DNA of 64,000 bases. It comes from Campylobacterales bacterium (lineage in GTDB: Bacteria; Campylobacterota; Campylobacteria; Campylobacterales; Sulfurovaceae). The notes under the pieces are model-generated. The model did not search any database and was not told the origin of the DNA. It saw nothing but the letters and a program-made list of their open reading frames with translations. The stretch is taken from positions 49,270 to 113,269 of the forward strand of contig JACXUM010000002.1 of the NCBI GenBank assembly GCA_014763895.1, read 5' to 3'. This document shows, piece by piece, positions 50,762-59,085 of the stretch (the first letter of the stretch is position 1; each line of letters starts with the position of its first letter). The position numbers and the translations under genes were made by a program.

Positions 50762-51340
50762 GTGAGTATTTCAGAAAGTATCGGGCAGGTTAAAAAAGAG
50801 TTGAGCGGGGATGAGCAGGTACTGGTCTCTGTTTTTAAACTCGAACAGACCTATAAAAAATATAAAAAGATCATTTGGGGCGTATTGATCGCGGCGGCGG
50901 CGGCAATACTCGGCAATACGGCAAACGATGTATGGCATGAGACAGTACTTGAGAAAGCCAACGATGCTTTTTTGGTTTTGCAAGACAACCCAAAGGATGA
51001 GCAGGCACTTCAAACGCTCAAAGAGAAGAATCCTGCACTTTTCGAACTTTTTTCTTTTGCAGAAGCTGCAAAAAATAAAGATACCGATGCATTGGCATCG
51101 TTGTCGCAAAGCAGCAATGCTATTGTTGCCGATGCAAGCAATTACACACAAAAAACGTTAAAAAACGAGCGTTCGGACTCCATGCTCTACCATGAGTTGG
51201 CACTATTGGAATCTGCCTATCTTGCGATTAAGTCAGGGGATATCAAACAGGCAAAAGCCAATCTTGAAACGATTGATGAACGTTCGCCGGTAGGCTCAGT
51301 TGCAACACTTCTCAAACACTCCATCCTAAAGGCAAAATAA
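50762..51340 (+). CDS. Membrane-anchored helical protein, YfgM/TPR-like
   Basis: A 192-residue protein. The GTG start follows TTGGAG with five bases spacing; the track start lies inside that site. Residues ~37-55 form one membrane helix ('IIWGVLIAAAAAILGNTA'). The rest is a periplasmic Ala/Leu-rich helical region ('ALQTLKEKNPALFELFSFAEAAKNKD') like the TPR domain of YfgM. In E. coli yfgM is followed by bamB; here too a beta-propeller lipoprotein gene follows, with an overlapping TAATG junction. I infer a YfgM-like role at the Sec translocon or in periplasmic chaperoning, from architecture and neighbour only. Confidence 0.65.
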   Translation: MSISESIGQVKKELSGDEQVLVSVFKLEQTYKKYKKIIWGVLIAAAAAILGNTANDVWHETVLEKANDAFLVLQDNPKDEQALQTLKEKNPALFELFSFAEAAKNKDTDALASLSQSSNAIVADASNYTQKTLKNERSDSMLYHELALLESAYLAIKSGDIKQAKANLETIDERSPVGSVATLLKHSILKAK

Positions 51341-52350
51341 TGAAAAAGATTTCTCTTCTTGCTTCAGTAGCGGCAGCTGTGGTATTGTCCGGCTGTAGCA
51401 GCAAACAGTATTTTGAACCCAAAGAGACTTTCTCGGCATCGAGTGCTACGCATTCATATGGCAGTGCTATTGTTGATTTAAGCCGTGACGGTGCGACATT
51501 GAAAAATGGACGTTATATCGGAACACAAGGTTTGAGCAGTATTGATCTTGGAGAAGGGTATCGTTATCTAAGCGAAAATGATGCGTATGTGCTTGCGGCA
51601 AATTCCGAGGGGATATTAAGAGTCATCGATAAAAAAACAAAAGAGCCCCTCAGAGCGGTGTCACTGCATATCCCGGTCGTTTCTGCTGAAATTCAAGGCA
51701 ATGTGATCGCTTATGTACTCAATAACAATACCTTCGGTATCTATACAATAGAGGATAATACGAAGGTATTTGAGAGCCGTTCGGAAGAGACCTTTGCGAT
51801 AGATACGAGAGCGGCAAGCCCGATGTTCATCGACAGCCTTGCGGTGATGCCGATGCTTGACGGGAAATTAATCATTGTGGACCCCTCAGATGCTGAAAAT
51901 GCCAAAGTGGTTTATATCAGCAGCGCCAAGGCATTCAACAATGTGATCTATCTTGATCGTATGGGCAATACCATGGTCGCAGCTACCCCAAGTACCTTGA
52001 TCACCTTAGGCGGTGAAGGCAAACAGGAATATCGAGCGAATATCTCTGAAGTTGCGATCAGCGAGGGCAGTATCTATCTCTTTAGCAAAGAAGGAGAGGT
52101 TAAAAAACTGACATCTTCACTTGAAGAGGCTGCTCAAAACAAATTTAAATTTGCACACTTCTCAGCAGCAGCGGCGTTTGACGGCAAGGTATATGCCTTG
52201 GATCAGAAGGGATCTTTGATCGTACTTTCAAGCGATTTGAAACAGTACAAGATCTATGATGTAGGAGAGGTGGAAGAACCGGCATTCATTGCAGGTAAAA
52301 AACTTTATATAGACGGTGATGCGATCGAACTCTCCAAGTTGGGTTATTAA
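51340..52350 (+). CDS. Beta-propeller lipoprotein, BamB-like
   Basis: The 336-residue protein has a lipoprotein signal ending 'VVLSGCSSKQYF' (Cys19). The mature part is a chain of short beta repeats: 'AYVLAANSEGILRVIDKKTKEPLRAV', 'IAYVLNNNTFGIYTIED', 'MLDGKLIIVDPSD' and 'GKVYALDQKGSLIVLSS'. This resembles a PQQ-type propeller such as BamB, the outer-membrane assembly lipoprotein, although E. coli BamB is ~50 residues longer. Start and stop of the preceding gene overlap by one base. BamB-like function is an inference from fold, anchoring and pairing. Confidence 0.65.
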   Translation: MKKISLLASVAAAVVLSGCSSKQYFEPKETFSASSATHSYGSAIVDLSRDGATLKNGRYIGTQGLSSIDLGEGYRYLSENDAYVLAANSEGILRVIDKKTKEPLRAVSLHIPVVSAEIQGNVIAYVLNNNTFGIYTIEDNTKVFESRSEETFAIDTRAASPMFIDSLAVMPMLDGKLIIVDPSDAENAKVVYISSAKAFNNVIYLDRMGNTMVAATPSTLITLGGEGKQEYRANISEVAISEGSIYLFSKEGEVKKLTSSLEEAAQNKFKFAHFSAAAAFDGKVYALDQKGSLIVLSSDLKQYKIYDVGEVEEPAFIAGKKLYIDGDAIELSKLGY

Positions 52351-52403
52351 GAAAACCGCCTTTAAAAAGCTGTTTAGAGAGTAGGGAAGTCTTATAGGCT
52401 ATT

Positions 52404-53219
52404 ATGAGTGATCTGTTAAAGGCATTTGAGGAATATCTGAGCGTTACAAAAGCACTTGATCCTTTGACTGTCTCCTCTTATCTTGGCGATCTTAGGCAGC
52501 TTGAATCACAGGTTCAAAAACCTTTAAGTGCATTGGATACTTCCGAAGTACTTGTTTTTCTTGCCGGTTTTGACAATAAACGCACGCTTAACCGCAAGCT
52601 CTCTTCGATCAATACTTTTTTTCATTTTTGCCATCATCAGCATTTTTTTCATGAATCGATCAATATCCCAATGGCAAAAATTCCAAAGAATCTTCCCAAA
52701 TATCTGCATCATGATGAAATCATAAGATCTGTTGAACAGATCGATCGAAGTACATTGATGGGGCTAAGGGACTATGCTTTTATCCTATTCCTTTATGCCA
52801 GCGGCTGCAGGGTCTCTGAGGCTCTGAATGTCGCCAGAAGCGATATCTGTGAGGGATGGCTCAAGATCCGTTTTGCCAAGGGTGAAAAAGAAAGAATGGT
52901 CCCCTTGGCGCCTTTGGCACTCAAAGCTTTGGAAGCATATCTTAAAGCGCAGGATCTAAGCAGCAGTTACCTCTGGCTCAATTACAAAGGTGAAATATTG
53001 AGCCGTATCTCTGCTTTTAAGATCGTGAAAAAGTATCTGGGTATATCTCCGCATGTGTTGCGCCACTCTTTTGCGACATCGCTCATCATTGGTGGAGCAG
53101 ACCTACGGGTAGTGCAGGAACTTCTAGGTCACAGTTCCTTGGAAACCACACAGATCTATACCCATATCCAAAAACAAAATCTTTCCGATACGATGCAAAA
53201 GTATCATCCTCTGGCATGA
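52404..53219 (+). CDS. Tyrosine recombinase, XerC/XerD family
   Basis: The 271-residue site-specific recombinase has an N-terminal SAM-like DNA-binding domain (~1-95) and a catalytic domain. Its residues are visible as Arg in 'YASGCRVSEALNV', Lys in 'FAKGEKERMVPL', His-x-x-Arg in 'SPHVLRHSFATSLI', His in 'LLGHSSLETT' and the nucleophilic Tyr in 'TQIYTHIQ'. It is the length of XerC/XerD rather than a phage integrase. Many Campylobacterota resolve chromosome dimers with a different single enzyme, XerH, so the role of this one is open. I found no dif-like site nearby. Confidence 0.88.
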   Translation: MSDLLKAFEEYLSVTKALDPLTVSSYLGDLRQLESQVQKPLSALDTSEVLVFLAGFDNKRTLNRKLSSINTFFHFCHHQHFFHESINIPMAKIPKNLPKYLHHDEIIRSVEQIDRSTLMGLRDYAFILFLYASGCRVSEALNVARSDICEGWLKIRFAKGEKERMVPLAPLALKALEAYLKAQDLSSSYLWLNYKGEILSRISAFKIVKKYLGISPHVLRHSFATSLIIGGADLRVVQELLGHSSLETTQIYTHIQKQNLSDTMQKYHPLA

Positions 53220-53237
53220 TTGTGGTATGATAGTCAA

Positions 53238-53573
53238 ATGAAAAGTATCGTTGAAAATTTACAAAAAAAGCAGATGATCTTCAAATCATTCAAAGCGCTC
53301 AATCCAAAAGAACTGGGAACACGTAAAAAAGTAGAGATCTATATAGGGATTGATCTGAAGTCTTTTTATACGTTTGTCATGAGTTTGGAGAAAAAAAGCA
53401 GGGTTTTACTAAAGGAAGCCCGGGAGCTGGGCAGGCTGCATGAAGAGGCAGAACGGTATCTTGGCAGTAAAATCATGAAAAAAATTCTGCTGATTGATGC
53501 ACCTTTGTGTTCAAAGGCAAAAGCATGGCTTGAAACAGAGGGCTGGAAGGTGATGAACGTTGCAGAATCGTGA
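53238..53573 (+). CDS. Small hypothetical protein next to Xer recombinase
   Basis: I do not recognise this 111-residue protein. The ATG at 53238 ('MKSIVENLQKK') is preferred over the upstream TTG of the track, which would abut the recombinase stop. It is basic and helical, with a middle beta segment 'KVEIYIGIDLKSFYTFVM', a Lys/Glu-rich helix ('KKSRVLLKEARELGRLHEEAERYLG') and a C-terminal 'LLIDAPLCSKAKAWLETEGWKV'. It follows the recombinase by 18 bases and may be co-transcribed. A perfect hairpin covers its stop codon. Confidence 0.65.
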   Translation: MKSIVENLQKKQMIFKSFKALNPKELGTRKKVEIYIGIDLKSFYTFVMSLEKKSRVLLKEARELGRLHEEAERYLGSKIMKKILLIDAPLCSKAKAWLETEGWKVMNVAES

Positions 53574-53590
53574 ATTGTTTCACGATTCTG
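53563..53590 (+). terminator. Hairpin at end of Xer-linked hypothetical gene
   Basis: Perfect 10-base-pair inverted repeat CAGAATCGTG / CACGATTCTG with an 8-base loop. The stop codon TGA lies at the top of the left arm. No T-run follows, so it could also be an mRNA-stabilising structure. Confidence 0.55.
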
Positions 53591-53635
53591 GTGAAGGCAA
53601 AAGATCAATAAGCCTTTTAAAAGAGAAGGAGTATC

Positions 53636-54250
53636 ATGCTGCTAGCTGATATCGGGAATAGTTATTTTCATATCTATGACGGAAAGGATGTCGTGCATCT
53701 TTCGCATGAAGAGGCTATAAAACGGTATGCCAAAGAGAGACTTTACTATATCTGTGTCAAACCCGGTTTGGCCGAAAAGATGAAAGATATGACCCTTTGG
53801 GAAAATATTGCTCCTCGATTGGTATTGCATGGAGCCTATGATACGATGGGGATAGACAGAAAAGCACTTTGCCTCAGTCATCCAAACGGTATTTTTGTCG
53901 ATGCGGGTTCCGCGATCACGGTCGATATGGTAGAGGAGGGCCATTATAAAGGTGGGTTTATCCTTCCGGGGATCAAATCCTATCTAGATGCCTATAGGTC
54001 TATCTCGCCGGTTTTAGATACACAGATCAACAAGAGAGTGAACCTGGAACAATGGCCCCTTACAACTAAAGATGGGATAAGCTATGGTATAATCGCATCT
54101 ATTAAAGCCCTGATTGATCAGCATCGCCAAAATAAGAGACTTTATGTGACAGGCGGGGATGGTTTTTGGCTTTCTTCTTTTTTTGAGGAAGCCGTTTTTG
54201 ATGAGACGCTGGTCTTTAAAGGGATGCGCAGGGCACTGGGCGCAGAGTAA
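53636..54250 (+). CDS. coaX: Type III pantothenate kinase
   Basis: CoaX phosphorylates pantothenate, the first step to coenzyme A. The 204-residue protein is short for the family but has its ASKHA-fold motifs: 'LLADIGNSYFHIYDG' (phosphate loop), 'GIDRKALCLS', 'FVDAGSAITVDMVEEGHYKGGFILPGI' and 'DGISYGIIASIKALID', plus the nucleotide-binding 'LYVTGGDGFWL'. AGAGAAGGAGTATC precedes the ATG. hisG follows after 43 bases with no obvious terminator. Confidence 0.92.
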   Translation: MLLADIGNSYFHIYDGKDVVHLSHEEAIKRYAKERLYYICVKPGLAEKMKDMTLWENIAPRLVLHGAYDTMGIDRKALCLSHPNGIFVDAGSAITVDMVEEGHYKGGFILPGIKSYLDAYRSISPVLDTQINKRVNLEQWPLTTKDGISYGIIASIKALIDQHRQNKRLYVTGGDGFWLSSFFEEAVFDETLVFKGMRRALGAE

Positions 54251-54293
54251 AATAAAAAATCGAAATAGCGGTTTTGAGTGAAGGATAGTTTAT

Positions 54294-54914
54294 ATGTTGA
54301 CTGTGGCATTGCCAAAGGGCAGGATAGCGGAAGAGACACTGGAGATTTTTTCGCAGATCTTCGGAGGGGAATTTAAATTTGAAGGACGTGAATTGATCTC
54401 CCAAAGAGGAGAGTTCCGTTTTTTAAACGTGCGCAATCAGGATGTTCCTACCTATGTCGAACACGGTGCTGCAGATATCGGTGTGGTAGGTCTTGACGTG
54501 ATCACCGAAAAAGAGCTGGATATCATCCAGCTTTTGGATATGAGGCTTGGGAAGTGCAAGGTGGCTATCGGAATCAAGAATGAAGATGAGCTTGACTGGT
54601 CCAGGCCCAACATCAAGATCGCTACCAAAATGGAAAATATCACCAAAAACTACTTTGCTCAAAAGGCTGTAGGCGTAGAAGTGGTGAAACTCTACGGTTC
54701 TATCGAACTCGCTCCCCTGGTAGGGCTTGCCGATGCGATCGTAGATATCGTGGAGACTGGGAATACGATGCGAGAAAATGGCCTGAAAGTCGCAGAGGAG
54801 ATCATGGATTCTTCGGCGCATCTCATCTCAAACAAGAACAGTTTTTATGCTAAAAAAGAGGAGATCCTCTCCTTGTATGAAAAGATCAAAGAGGTTTTAG
54901 AGAGCCGTGGCTAA
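54294..54914 (+). CDS. hisG: ATP phosphoribosyltransferase, short form HisG
   Basis: HisG joins ATP and PRPP, the first and feedback-controlled step of histidine synthesis. At 206 residues it is the short form (HisGS), which lacks the C-terminal histidine-binding domain and works with HisZ. It shows 'LTVALPKGRIAEETLEIF', 'DVPTYVEHGAADIGVVGLDVITE' and 'AIVDIVETGNTMRENGL', the PRPP site. hisZ is not in this window. It overlaps the methyltransferase gene by 8 bases. Confidence 0.96.
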   Translation: MLTVALPKGRIAEETLEIFSQIFGGEFKFEGRELISQRGEFRFLNVRNQDVPTYVEHGAADIGVVGLDVITEKELDIIQLLDMRLGKCKVAIGIKNEDELDWSRPNIKIATKMENITKNYFAQKAVGVEVVKLYGSIELAPLVGLADAIVDIVETGNTMRENGLKVAEEIMDSSAHLISNKNSFYAKKEEILSLYEKIKEVLESRG

Positions 54915-55614
54915 TACGACCGACTCACTCGATCTCTATGCAAAGGTAGAGGACCTCCTTGGGGTAAAAGAGGCTGCTCCCCGTTTATATGCGCATTATC
55001 TTCTTTTTCTAAATTCCGTTGATTGCAGCACACTTCTGGATGTCGGGTGCGGTTCGGGTGATTTTCTTTTCCAGATGCAGAAGGCTTTGGAGATCGACAC
55101 GCTTAAAGGGATCGACCTAAGCCCTGTGATGGTTGAAAATACGCAAAAAAAAGGCATTGATGCGGCATGCATTGATCTTTGCCATTTTGAGGGCAGATTT
55201 GATGTTATTACGGCAGTTTTTGATATGCTCAATTATCTTAACCCATCTGCACTTGAACACTTTTTGGGATGTGTTTATGAGCATCTCCATGCTGGAGGGT
55301 TTTTCCTCTGCGATATCAACACCCGCTATGGGTTTGAACAGGTTGCCGTGGGATCGTACATCGTCGATGACGAGGATCGGTTTTTAGCGATAGACAGTGA
55401 TTTTGAAAAGGATCAGTATATCTCCGAGTTTACGCTGTTTGAAAAAGAGAATGACGGGTGTTTTAGAAAGTCCCAGGAGACGATACGGCAGTATTATCAT
55501 CCGATCGAAAAGATCGTTCGCTCAAGCGGTTTGAAACTGGTGGAAAAAAGTGAGGTCAATCTCTATGATCTCGATGACGCCGATAAACATTTTCTTGTAT
55601 TGCAAAAAATCTAA
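54907..55614 (+). CDS. SAM-dependent methyltransferase, class I
   Basis: The 235-residue protein has a class I Rossmann methyltransferase core: motif I 'LLDVGCGSGDFLFQMQ', acidic loop 'GIDLSPVMVENTQKKG', motif III-IV 'FDVITAVFDMLNYL' and 'GGFFLCDINTRYGFE'. The last ~90 residues form a beta-rich extension as in small-molecule methyltransferases. The substrate cannot be told. It starts at GTG inside the hisG end, so it is co-translated with hisG. Its stop overlaps that of the convergent CPBP gene by a few bases. Confidence 0.85.
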   Translation: MANTTDSLDLYAKVEDLLGVKEAAPRLYAHYLLFLNSVDCSTLLDVGCGSGDFLFQMQKALEIDTLKGIDLSPVMVENTQKKGIDAACIDLCHFEGRFDVITAVFDMLNYLNPSALEHFLGCVYEHLHAGGFFLCDINTRYGFEQVAVGSYIVDDEDRFLAIDSDFEKDQYISEFTLFEKENDGCFRKSQETIRQYYHPIEKIVRSSGLKLVEKSEVNLYDLDDADKHFLVLQKI

Positions 55615-56048
55615 CTGGCTTTCCCGATAATCCATATAAAATTCAAGTTGTAGAATATATGAAGGAGTATACTGGGTATGATACTTTGGTACTGCTCTTT
55701 AAAATAGCCAAATATCAGGGAAGGGAAAAAGACCAGTCCCGCCCAAAGAGGGGCATGGTAAATCAAGTGAATCGCTGAAAAAAGGAGCGAGGTTAAAAGA
55801 TTTGCCAAAGAGAGATGAAAAAAGAGGAGGTATTGTTTTGTTTTTCTTCCGATATATTCCTGTATAACCCCGCGAAACGTCAACTCCTCAATAACCGGAA
55901 AGATGATAAGCGTCCATATAAACGTTTCTTTCTTAAAAAAAAGCTCTTTGGTTGTTACAGGTTGGCTGCCAAACAGCCAACTGTAGAAAAAACAAAAGAG
56001 CGGCGCGGCGATTAATGCCGCTGCATAATAAAGTTCTTTTCGTCTCAT
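55611..56048 (-). CDS. CPBP-family intramembrane protease, probable partner of the adjacent subtilisin
   Basis: A 145-residue polytopic protein with the three CPBP (Abi/CAAX, glutamic-type) motifs: 'EELTFRG' at residues 54-60, Phe90...His94 in 'FSAIH', and His130...Asn134 in 'LHIFYN'. It is very small for this family, about the size of the dedicated sorting proteases known from JDVT-CTERM and myxosortase systems. It lies 7 bases downstream of a secreted S8 protease whose C-terminus is a Gly run, Cys, hydrophobic segment and Arg-Arg-Lys. The likely role is cleaving that tail at the inner membrane. The pairing is inference. Confidence 0.82.
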   Translation of the reverse strand: MRRKELYYAAALIAAPLFCFFYSWLFGSQPVTTKELFFKKETFIWTLIIFPVIEELTFRGVIQEYIGRKTKQYLLFFHLSLANLLTSLLFSAIHLIYHAPLWAGLVFFPSLIFGYFKEQYQSIIPSILLHIFYNLNFIWIIGKAS

Positions 56049-56055
56049 TCTAATA

Positions 56056-58146
56056 TTAGTTTATGAATTTGCGTCTCCAGGGATAAAAGATGGATAGAAC
56101 CAACATCAAGACGAATAAGGCATCAAACTTTTCATTATTTGGGTTGTAAGTACAACCTCCGCCGCCGCCACCGCCGCCAGGTTCATCGGAGGATTGATCG
56201 ACAGATGCGATCATCTTTCCTGCATTTAAAAGTCCTGAGGTTGATACTTTCCCATTATACGCACTTTTTAGTGTTATATTATCTAAAAGTATCTGCTTGC
56301 GCTGGCTGGCATTGAGCCCATTATCAATGGAAGCTAGCAGGCCCAATGCTCCTGTTACATGTGGGGTAGCCATCGAAGTGCCATCGCCATATGCATAATT
56401 GTTTGCAATACTGCAACTCGAAATATTGACATCATCCATATTATATCCTTCATAAGCAACAGAGGAGTCATTTGTTCGAGCAATAGCAATTTGCAGGTTT
56501 GAAACAAAATAATCAGATGGTATGATCAATGAAACTATTTTCCAGTCAGGGCTTATCTGCCCGGAAATTTTAGTGATGTGATCCCAGGTTTGGCTGTCGT
56601 TTTTGGAAAGATAGAGAGCTAAATAATCGTAATCTTCTTCAATTTCACCTTTGATTTTCATATTGACACAGACCCCTTGATTAGCTGTAGAAACAGCATT
56701 TGATAGATCGATAGTATTGCGAAGTAATGCCAGTTGAACTCTATTGTTGGTATAGTTACCATCCAGACTGTCGCTTAAAGAATGGGTAGAAGATGCGGAC
56801 ATACTATTATCAAGTGTCCAGTGCTCCGTAGTGATATCAGTTTTATTGCTATCGGTGCTATCATAGGTGTAAAAAACCCAGTTATTTGTACCATTTTCGA
56901 AGTTGTCGCTAAAGTAAACAGGTGCATTGTTTGGAGTAGCAGTTGTTGGGATAGTACTAACTATATCGACGCCAGGAGCAGCCAGATCAACCGTTGTAGC
57001 GCCATAGTTTGAAAAGGAAGCAAGATTTCCATTGGTATCGGATGCCGCAACCGATACAATGTTCGCTATATCATAGTTTGCAGGATAGAACTGTGTGATA
57101 TCATTATTGTCACCTTTATAATCATCGCCGCCATTCCCAGCAGCGGCTATAAAGAGTATATTTTCAGAGTCGGCTGTTTGGATAGCCTCTTGCAGGGAAG
57201 GATCAGATTCTCCTTCTGATCCCCAGGAATTATTGGTTGCTACAATGTTCGTCCCATTTTGTTTAAGCTTATTAAAGTAGTTGACACATTCTATCGCATC
57301 ACTGGTATACCCTAAGCCCGATGCATCCAAAAATTTACATGGGACTATCTTGACATTCCAGTTTACCCCTGCAATACCTGTTTCGTTATCGCCAACTGCA
57401 CCGATCGTCCCGGCGGTATGTGTTCCATGGCCATTGTCATCCATCGGATTGCTGTCGCCATTTACCGTATCAATGCCGTGCACGTCATCTATATAACCGT
57501 TACCGTCATCATCCACTCCATTATTTGGAGTTTCATCGGGATTTATCCAGATATTTCCACTTAGGTCACTATGGGTATAATCCACACCGGTATCGATGAT
57601 GCCTATGACCACATCCTCGCTGCCGGTAGTTCTGTCCCATGCAGAAGTTACATTGATATCTGTGATAGGGTCATGGTTATTTTGTAATCCCCACAGTTCA
57701 TTGAACTTTGGGTCATTTGGTACCTCGCATGCATGAACGATTTGATCTTCTGTTACACTCTCTACCCCCGGCATTTTTTTGACCGCTTCAATGAGCTGAT
57801 CAACGCTTAATGTGGAAGATTCAATGACTAAGAGCTGTTTGGAGGCAGACTTACCGGAGGCGGATGATTCGCTTATGCTTTTTGATGGCGCAAGGTAAAA
57901 GCTTTTTTTGATTTTAAATTTAGCGGCATTGGTTTCCAAAGATTGTAAAAAAGTCTCTTTGATCTCCCCAGCTTTTAAAACAGCTATCACTCGGGCATGG
58001 GATTTTGGAGGTGTCTGTTCGGGTTTTGACTGTGATGGGGTTTTGATCGTACCGATAAGACTTTTCATGGCGTCTGAAATATCTGCGAATAGCGGTGCTG
58101 AAATCATGCCTGATAAAATCAATCCAGTTAAATATCTGCTTTTCAT
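56056..58146 (-). CDS. Secreted subtilisin-like (S8) protease with C-terminal sorting tail
   Basis: A 696-residue exported serine protease. In order: signal peptide (1-20, 'LFADIS'), an I9-type propeptide (~50-140), and a catalytic domain with Asp185 ('GIIDTGVDYTHSDL'), His240 ('DDNGHGTHTAG'), oxyanion Asn338 ('AAAGNGG') and Ser591 ('YGDGTSMATPHVTGA'). Residues ~405-583 are a beta-sandwich-like insertion ('FSDNFENGTNNWVFYTYD') placed between the last catalytic strands and the Ser motif. The end is an eight-Gly run, Cys665, 'TYNPNNEKFD', a hydrophobic helix and 'WRRKFIN', a tripartite sorting signal. The CPBP protease gene follows immediately. Confidence 0.9.
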   Translation of the reverse strand: MKSRYLTGLILSGMISAPLFADISDAMKSLIGTIKTPSQSKPEQTPPKSHARVIAVLKAGEIKETFLQSLETNAAKFKIKKSFYLAPSKSISESSASGKSASKQLLVIESSTLSVDQLIEAVKKMPGVESVTEDQIVHACEVPNDPKFNELWGLQNNHDPITDINVTSAWDRTTGSEDVVIGIIDTGVDYTHSDLSGNIWINPDETPNNGVDDDGNGYIDDVHGIDTVNGDSNPMDDNGHGTHTAGTIGAVGDNETGIAGVNWNVKIVPCKFLDASGLGYTSDAIECVNYFNKLKQNGTNIVATNNSWGSEGESDPSLQEAIQTADSENILFIAAAGNGGDDYKGDNNDITQFYPANYDIANIVSVAASDTNGNLASFSNYGATTVDLAAPGVDIVSTIPTTATPNNAPVYFSDNFENGTNNWVFYTYDSTDSNKTDITTEHWTLDNSMSASSTHSLSDSLDGNYTNNRVQLALLRNTIDLSNAVSTANQGVCVNMKIKGEIEEDYDYLALYLSKNDSQTWDHITKISGQISPDWKIVSLIIPSDYFVSNLQIAIARTNDSSVAYEGYNMDDVNISSCSIANNYAYGDGTSMATPHVTGALGLLASIDNGLNASQRKQILLDNITLKSAYNGKVSTSGLLNAGKMIASVDQSSDEPGGGGGGGGCTYNPNNEKFDALFVLMLVLSIFYPWRRKFIN

Positions 58147-58276
58147 TGGTAAACCTTTATAAAAATATTTTATAGTATATCAAATAATTGCAATGTATCA
58201 GTAGAGTTATAAATTTTTAGTAGATATTATAAAAAATATAAAAGTATATATAAGATTATAGCTGTAAGGGGAGGGT

Positions 58277-58296
58277 ACTCCACGCGGTGGTGGAGT
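58277..58296 (-). terminator. Hairpin downstream of rpsR
   Basis: ACTCCAC / GTGGAGT, 7 base pairs with a 6-base loop, five bases past the rpsR stop on the minus strand. A clear T-run is missing. It lies at the edge of the gap to the S8 gene. Confidence 0.5.
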
Positions 58297-58300
58297 GATC

Positions 58301-58564
58301 TTATTTGATCATTTCAAGTGGTGATTCAACAACGTTCTTTCTGTCTACGATGTATGGAATCATTGCTGTCTGTCTTGCTCTTTTGATCGCGATTGTAACC
58401 ATTTCCTGGTGTCTTTTACAGTTACCTGTCAATCTTCTTGGCATGATCTTAAATCTTTCGCTCAATGAAAATTTAAGTTGTGAAAGGTCTTTGTAATCTA
58501 CGTAATCGATCTTTGCTTCACAGTATTTGCAGTATCTTTTTTTGAATTTTCTTTTGTCTGACAT
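58301..58564 (-). CDS. rpsR: 30S ribosomal protein S18
   Basis: S18 binds S6 on the 30S platform. The 87-residue protein contains '[55 protein letters not shown]' across its length, the standard S18 core. The CxxC near the N-terminus marks a zinc-binding (C+) form. It is the last gene of the rpsF-ssb-rpsR operon, 8 bases after ssb. Confidence 0.98.
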   Translation of the reverse strand: MSDKRKFKKRYCKYCEAKIDYVDYKDLSQLKFSLSERFKIMPRRLTGNCKRHQEMVTIAIKRARQTAMIPYIVDRKNVVESPLEMIK

Positions 58565-58572
58565 ATGTTCTC

Positions 58573-59061
58573 CTAAAACGGTATTTCATCTTCGCTGATG
58601 TCAATTTCTGGGATGTTAGAGACTGGTTCTTGTCTTGGTGCAGCCTGAGGCCTTGGTGCAGGTTGTGAATACATCTCATCTGACGGCATCTGGTCGTACT
58701 CATTGTTTCCGTAACCGCCGCCTGATACTGTATCATCCTTGCCACCTATCATTTGAAGGTTTTCTACAATGATAGAGTGTTTGCTTCGTTTGCTTCCGTC
58801 CTGTGCTGTCCAGGTATCAAGCCTCAATCTTCCATCTACTAAAACTTTGCTTCCCTTGTGAAGGTACTGATTGGCTATCTCGGCAGTTCTTCCGAAAAAG
58901 GTTATATCGATGAACATCACTTCTTCTTTTTGCTGACCAGACTGATCTTTGAACTTTCGGTTGGTTGCAAGGCCGGTATTGCCCACTGCTGCGCCGCCCG
59001 GTGTATATCGGATCTCGATGTCTCTGGTAAGGTTGCCTGCTAAAATAACTTTGTTGTACAT
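58573..59061 (-). CDS. ssb: Single-stranded DNA-binding protein
   Basis: SSB coats single-stranded DNA in replication and repair. The 162-residue protein has the OB fold ('[37 protein letters not shown]', '[29 protein letters not shown]'). A Gln/Pro/Gly-rich linker leads to the acidic tip '[12 protein letters not shown]', which recruits partner proteins. It lies between rpsF and rpsR, the common bacterial arrangement. Confidence 0.98.
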   Translation of the reverse strand: MYNKVILAGNLTRDIEIRYTPGGAAVGNTGLATNRKFKDQSGQQKEEVMFIDITFFGRTAEIANQYLHKGSKVLVDGRLRLDTWTAQDGSKRSKHSIIVENLQMIGGKDDTVSGGGYGNNEYDQMPSDEMYSQPAPRPQAAPRQEPVSNIPEIDISEDEIPF

Positions 59062-59085
59062 AAGGGTGCTCCTATAGTGCGCTTA

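Noticed and set aside
56170-56190. Poly-glycine run in the S8 protease as an assembly or tandem-repeat artefact
   Set aside because: The codons vary, the frame continues into a sensible Cys-TM-basic tail, and the layout fits known sorting signals.
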